Shown here piece after piece: positions 60,723-64,000 of a DNA stretch of 64,000 nt. This DNA comes from Demequina iriomotensis (GTDB taxonomy: Bacteria > Actinomycetota > Actinomycetes > Actinomycetales > Demequinaceae). Numbering within the stretch: the stretch's first letter is position 1; each line of letters opens with the position of its first letter. Both the position numbers and the translations under genes were made by a program. The stretch lies in contig NZ_BBME01000009.1 of NCBI RefSeq assembly GCF_000971395.1, positions 671,730-735,729 on the forward strand. The letters are read 5' to 3'. The notes below the pieces were generated by a model that did not search any database, was not told the origin of the DNA, and worked only from the letters and a program-made list of their open reading frames with translations.

Positions 60723-61124
60723 TCAGCCCGTGCCGTACTCCGGGTCGACGTCCTCGGGCGGCCGGCCGACCACGTGCGCGACGTGCTCCGCCACGACGTC
60801 GCGCACCAGCCCCGGCAGCTCCGCCGGCTCGGCGCGCTGCTCCAGCGGGCGCCGGTAGATCACCACGCGCGTCGGCTGACCCAGGTCGGAGGGGAATAGG
60901 CGCCCGAGCGGGACGCCGTCCTCCCAGGGCGTGGGGTCGGACGGCGGCACGTCCTCGGTCCCGAACTCGATGCGACCCCACTCGCCGCCCCACCGGGGCT
61001 CGAGCCGGTCGACCGCATCGGCCACCAGCTCGTCGAAGCGCTCCGCACGCGTGCGATGACCGGGTGCGCCGAACGGCAGGAGGGGCCGGCGCAGGCCGCG
61101 GCCGTGGCGATCGCGACGGGACAT
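60723..61124 (-). CDS. Zincin_1 metallopeptidase-family protein with altered HExxH
   Basis: 133 residues; leaderless ATG (TAGCCT six bases upstream, 61131-61136). The sequence FDELVADAVDRLEPRWGGEWGRIEFGTEDVP...LGRLFPSDLGQPTRVVIYRRPLEQRA matches the PF06262 family (about 130 residues, zincin-like). The expected HExxHxxG motif near the C-terminus reads EHVAHVVG: the His and Glu have swapped places while the second His and the Gly remain. It is therefore probably not an ordinary peptidase. Placement between whiB2 and DUF3499 matches Rv3259. The short Arg-rich N-terminus is disordered. Confidence 0.8.
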   Translation of the reverse strand: MSRRDRHGRGLRRPLLPFGAPGHRTRAERFDELVADAVDRLEPRWGGEWGRIEFGTEDVPPSDPTPWEDGVPLGRLFPSDLGQPTRVVIYRRPLEQRAEPAELPGLVRDVVAEHVAHVVGRPPEDVDPEYGTG

Positions 61125-61130
61125 ACGGCG

Positions 61131-61136
61131 AGGCTA
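61131..61136 (-). promoter_or_regulatory. -10 box of the metallopeptidase-family gene
   Basis: TAGCCT on the minus strand lies six bases before the ATG at 61124; leaderless. Confidence 0.55.
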
Positions 61137-61220
61137 CCGCGCCGGCCGCGCGCCTCCCCGGACGTCGCGGCGCCTCGCCGTGCCTCGGCGTGGCAGCGGG
61201 GCGCGCTCGCCGCACGGAGG

Positions 61221-61226
61221 TACCGT
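61221..61226 (+). promoter_or_regulatory. -10 box of the DUF3499 gene
   Basis: TACCGT lies seven bases before the GTG at 61234, with no ribosome-binding site. Confidence 0.5.
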
Positions 61227-61233
61227 CCTAGAC

Positions 61234-61593
61234 GTGATCGCCACCCGCCAGTGCTCGCGCTCGTCGTGCGCCCGCCCCGCCGCGGCCACGCTCACCTACG
61301 TCTACGCGGACTCCACCGTGGTCGTCGGTCAGCTCTCGGCGGCGGCGGAGCCGCACAGCTACGACCTGTGCGCGCACCACGCGGACCGCTTCACGGCGCC
61401 GCGCGGCTGGGACGTGGTGCACATCCAGAGCGAGTTCGTCGAGCCGGAGCCGTCGAGCGACGACCTCGAGGCGCTCGCGCGCGCCGTGCGCGAGGCGGGG
61501 CGGCCGCGGCCGGCTCCCGCGTTCACCCCGCCGGCGCCCGTCGCGTCCGAGCCGCGGCGCGGACACCTGCGGGTCATCACCAACGACGCGTAA
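61234..61593 (+). CDS. DUF3499 protein
   Basis: 119 residues. The N-terminal ATRQCSRSSCARPAAATLTYVYADSTVVVGQL contains CxxxxC, followed by SYDLCAHHADRFTAPRGW. Two cysteines plus a C-x-H-H site suggest a small zinc ribbon, typical of DUF3499, an actinobacterial family located next to manB/pmm and whiB2. The C-terminal 40 residues are a Pro/Ala-rich tail ending RRGHLRVITNDA. No function is known. It is leaderless, 58 bases before the phosphomannomutase gene on the same strand. Confidence 0.82.
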   Translation: MIATRQCSRSSCARPAAATLTYVYADSTVVVGQLSAAAEPHSYDLCAHHADRFTAPRGWDVVHIQSEFVEPEPSSDDLEALARAVREAGRPRPAPAFTPPAPVASEPRRGHLRVITNDA

Positions 61594-61639
61594 AGCGCCC
61601 AAAAAGGAATCGTGAAGGACAGGGGTCGCGGCGTCCCGC

Positions 61640-61645
61640 TACCCT
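61640..61645 (+). promoter_or_regulatory. -10 box of the phosphomannomutase gene
   Basis: TACCCT lies exactly six bases before the GTG at 61652; no Shine-Dalgarno sequence. Confidence 0.55.
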
Positions 61646-61651
61646 GACCCC

Positions 61652-63079
61652 GTGACGACCGCACCTGATCTGTCCCAGCTCATCAAGTCGTACGACGTCC
61701 GCGGCATCGTGGGGGAGACCCTCACCGCCGAGGTGGCCACCGCGATCGGCGCGGCCTTCGCGGACGCGATCGTCCTCCCCGAGGGCGAGAGCACCGTCGC
61801 GATCGGCCACGACATGCGCGACAGCGGTCCCTGGCTGGCCGATGCGGTCGCCGCGGGGCTGACGGCGCGCGGGGTCGACGTGGTGCGGATCGGCCTGTGC
61901 TCCACCGATGGGCTCTATCACGCGTCCGGCGCGCTCGACATCCCGGGCGTGATGATCACCGCGAGCCACAACCCCGCCGCCTACAACGGCATGAAGCTGT
62001 GCCGCAGCCGCGCCCGCGCCGTGGGCGAGAACTCCGGGCTGGCCGACGTGCGCGCGCTCGCGTCGCGGTACCTGGTCGAGCCTCCGGCCGCGGCCGAGGC
62101 GCCGGGCACCGAGTCGACCCGCGACATGGTGGGCGAGTACGGCGCCTTCCTGCGCTCCCTGGTGCCGCTCGACGGGATCCGCCCCCTCAAGGTCGTGGTC
62201 GACGCGGCGAACGCGATGGCGGGCTACACCGTCCCCGCGGTGCTGGGCACGGCCGCCGGGCTGCCCGCGCTGCCGCTCGAGATCATCCCGATGTACTTCG
62301 AGCTCGACGGCACCTTCCCGAACCACGAGGCGAACCCGCTCGACTCCTCGACCCTCGTGGACCTCCAGGCGGCGGTGAGGGAGCACGGCGCGGACATCGG
62401 CCTCGCGTTCGACGGCGACGCGGACCGCTGCTTCGTCATCGACGAGCGCGGCGAGGTGGTGACGCCGTCGACCATCACGTGCCTCGTGGGTCTGCGCGAG
62501 ACCGCGCGCGAGCTCGCCGCCGGCGACCAGCCCACCGTGATCCACAACCTCATCTCCTCGCGCGCCGTGCGCGAACAGCTGGCGGCGGCGGGCGCGACGC
62601 CCGTGCGCTCGCGTGTCGGCCACAGCTTCATCAAGGCGGAGATGGCGCGGCTCAACGCGATCTTCGGCGGCGAGCACAGCGGCCACTTCTACTTCCGCGA
62701 CTTCTGGTACGCGGACTCGGGCATGATCGCCGCGATGCACGTGCTCGCGGCGCTGGGCACGCAGGACCGGCCGCTGTCCGAGATGCTCGCCGCGCATGAT
62801 CCCTACGTGGCGTCGGGCGAGATCAACTCGACCGTGGCCTCCGTCCCCGAGGCGCTGGCGCGCGTGAAGGCCGCCTTCGTCACCGCGGACGTGGACTCCG
62901 ACGAGTTCGACGGGCTCACGGTCGAGCACTGGCCCGCGCCGGGCGAGGGCGAGCGCTGGTGGTTCAACGTCCGCCCGTCGAACACCGAGCCGCTGCTGCG
63001 CCTCAACTCCGAGGCTGACGGCCAGGAGCTCATGGAACGCATGCGCGACCGCGTCCTCGCCGTCATCCGGGAGGGCTGA
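61652..63079 (+). CDS. manB: Phosphomannomutase/phosphoglucomutase ManB
   Basis: 475 residues, leaderless GTG. Catalytic Ser 105 sits in the MITASHNPAAYNG loop. The metal loop GLAFDGDADRCFVID, the sugar-binding GGEHSGHFYF and the phosphate-binding RPSNTEPLLRL are all intact. It interconverts mannose-6-phosphate and mannose-1-phosphate (often glucose phosphates too), giving GDP-mannose for envelope glycans. This fits the neighbouring glycosyltransferase, LCP and GtrA genes. The CDF transporter starts immediately after its stop codon. Confidence 0.94.
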   Translation: MTTAPDLSQLIKSYDVRGIVGETLTAEVATAIGAAFADAIVLPEGESTVAIGHDMRDSGPWLADAVAAGLTARGVDVVRIGLCSTDGLYHASGALDIPGVMITASHNPAAYNGMKLCRSRARAVGENSGLADVRALASRYLVEPPAAAEAPGTESTRDMVGEYGAFLRSLVPLDGIRPLKVVVDAANAMAGYTVPAVLGTAAGLPALPLEIIPMYFELDGTFPNHEANPLDSSTLVDLQAAVREHGADIGLAFDGDADRCFVIDERGEVVTPSTITCLVGLRETARELAAGDQPTVIHNLISSRAVREQLAAAGATPVRSRVGHSFIKAEMARLNAIFGGEHSGHFYFRDFWYADSGMIAAMHVLAALGTQDRPLSEMLAAHDPYVASGEINSTVASVPEALARVKAAFVTADVDSDEFDGLTVEHWPAPGEGERWWFNVRPSNTEPLLRLNSEADGQELMERMRDRVLAVIREG

Positions 63080-63994
63080 GTGTCCACCGAGGGCGGCACC
63101 AAGGCCGTCGTCGCGGCGCTCAGCGCCAACCTGGGCATCGGCGTGACCAAGTTCGCCGCGTGGGGGCTCACGGGCGCATCGTCCATGCTCGCCGAGGCCA
63201 TCCACTCGGTGGCGGACTCCGGCAACCAGCTCCTGCTGCTGCTGGGGGCGCGCAAGGCGCGCCAGGAGGCGACGCCCGAGCACCCGTTCGGGTTCTCCCG
63301 CTACCGCTACTTCTACGCGTTCGTGGTCGCGGTGGTCCTCTTCACGCTCGGCGGCTGCTTCGCGCTGTACGAGGCGTGGCACAAGTGGCAGCATCCCGAG
63401 CCGATCGAGTCCTGGCAGTGGGTGCCCGTGGTGGTGCTGCTGGTCGCGATGGCGCTCGAGGGCATGTCCTTCCGCACCGCGATCATCGAGTCCAACAAGA
63501 TCCGCGGCAACGTCGGCTGGGGCCGCTTCATCAAGCGCTCGCGCTCGCCCGAGCTGCCCGTCATCCTGCTCGAGGACTTCGGCGCGCTCATCGGCCTGGT
63601 GTTCGCCTTCATCGGCGTGGTCATGACGCTGCTTACGCACGACGGCCGCTGGGACGCGCTCGGCACCGCCATGATCGGCGTGCTGCTGGTATGCATCGCG
63701 ACCGTGCTGGCGCGCGAGACCCGCGAGATGCTGCTCGGGGAGTCCGCGACCGAGGAGGACGTCGCGAGGATCCGCGAGGCCCTCGCCGAGGGCGGCTACC
63801 CCGACATCATCCACCTGCGCACCTCGCACCTGGGTCCCGAGGACATCCTCGTGGCGGTCAAGGTGGGGGCGCGCGCGGACGAGACGCTCGAGACCATCGC
63901 GGCGCGCACCGACGCGGCGGAGGCGCTCATCCGGGCGGCCGTGCCGGGGGTGCGGCTCATCTTCATCGAGCCCGACGTCCGCCACGAGGCCTGA
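63080..63994 (+). CDS. CDF-family cation efflux transporter (SLC30A9-like)
   Basis: 304 residues from the GTG directly after the manB stop, with GGGAGG upstream. Six membrane helices lie in the first 210 residues. Helix 2 has EAIHSVADSGNQ, supplying the metal-site His and Asp; helix 5 has LLEDFGALIGLVFAF, where ExxGA-type residues are typical of the ZnT9-like branch. A short cytoplasmic domain of about 90 residues ends with VRLIFIEPDV. The protein probably exchanges zinc or a similar divalent cation for protons; the metal is not certain. Six bases of the window remain after its stop codon. Confidence 0.9.
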   Translation: MSTEGGTKAVVAALSANLGIGVTKFAAWGLTGASSMLAEAIHSVADSGNQLLLLLGARKARQEATPEHPFGFSRYRYFYAFVVAVVLFTLGGCFALYEAWHKWQHPEPIESWQWVPVVVLLVAMALEGMSFRTAIIESNKIRGNVGWGRFIKRSRSPELPVILLEDFGALIGLVFAFIGVVMTLLTHDGRWDALGTAMIGVLLVCIATVLARETREMLLGESATEEDVARIREALAEGGYPDIIHLRTSHLGPEDILVAVKVGARADETLETIAARTDAAEALIRAAVPGVRLIFIEPDVRHEA

Positions 63995-64000
63995 CCCCCC

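Overview
The window is about 72-73% G+C by eye, with dense gene packing and many GTG starts. It carries two WhiB regulators, an AdnAB helicase-nuclease pair, UvrD2, a PdtaS-type kinase, three LytR-CpsA-Psr (LCP) proteins and several domains of unknown function (DUF3107, DUF3152, DUF3499, UPF0182) that are typical of Actinomycetota. This fits a free-living, high-GC actinobacterium. I infer order Micrococcales (Cellulomonas/Demequina-like), but sequence alone does not fix the genus. No phage, insertion sequence or CRISPR array was seen, so this is core chromosome.

Layout. 1-2.4 kb: tail of a PHP-domain protein, an S4 RNA-binding protein, an intergenic block of GATCTTG repeats, and a DEAD-box helicase. 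2.6-11.6 kb: a sugar-use unit made of a TetR repressor, a divergent operator/promoter, a GH3 beta-glucosidase, and a five-gene Opp/Dpp-type ABC importer that probably brings in beta-glucosides. 11.7-31.8 kb: a block whose order resembles Mycobacterium Rv3193c-Rv3202c: adnA-adnB, phosphotransferase, nudC, uvrD2, a MarR/ThiF-like cluster, a zinc ribbon, a DUF2342 protein, PDZ-Lon and UPF0182. 31.8-41.7 kb: DUF4328 membrane protein, initiator tRNA, FGGY kinase, patatin, two APC permeases, a coupled DUF2505-crcB-crcB operon, and pdtaS next to whiB1. 42-47 kb: a lone FHA-FtsK/SpoIIIE (EssC/EccC-like) ATPase downstream of a membrane glycosyltransferase. 47-64 kb: a two-component system, GtrA, purK-purE, three tandem LCP genes, whiB2, a giant membrane glycosyltransferase with a DUF5719 partner, a degenerate metallopeptidase, DUF3499, phosphomannomutase and a CDF transporter. 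This last block resembles Rv3257c-Rv3277 and is centred on cell-envelope glycopolymers.

Genome-level signals. (1) A non-palindromic 10-mer, GGACGATGCG/CGCATCGTCC, occurs 29 times by my count, on both strands, in every reading frame and in intergenic gaps. It looks like a DNA-level signal and is the most interesting thing in the window. (2) Many genes start 6-7 nt after a TANNNT -10 box with no Shine-Dalgarno sequence, so they should be leaderless. (3) Several terminators share a CGAAGG...CCTTCG base. (4) Three predicted zincin-type proteins have altered HExxH motifs. Starts were moved from the longest possible ORF wherever a ribosome-binding site, leaderless -10 box or ATGA/GTGA overlap supported it.
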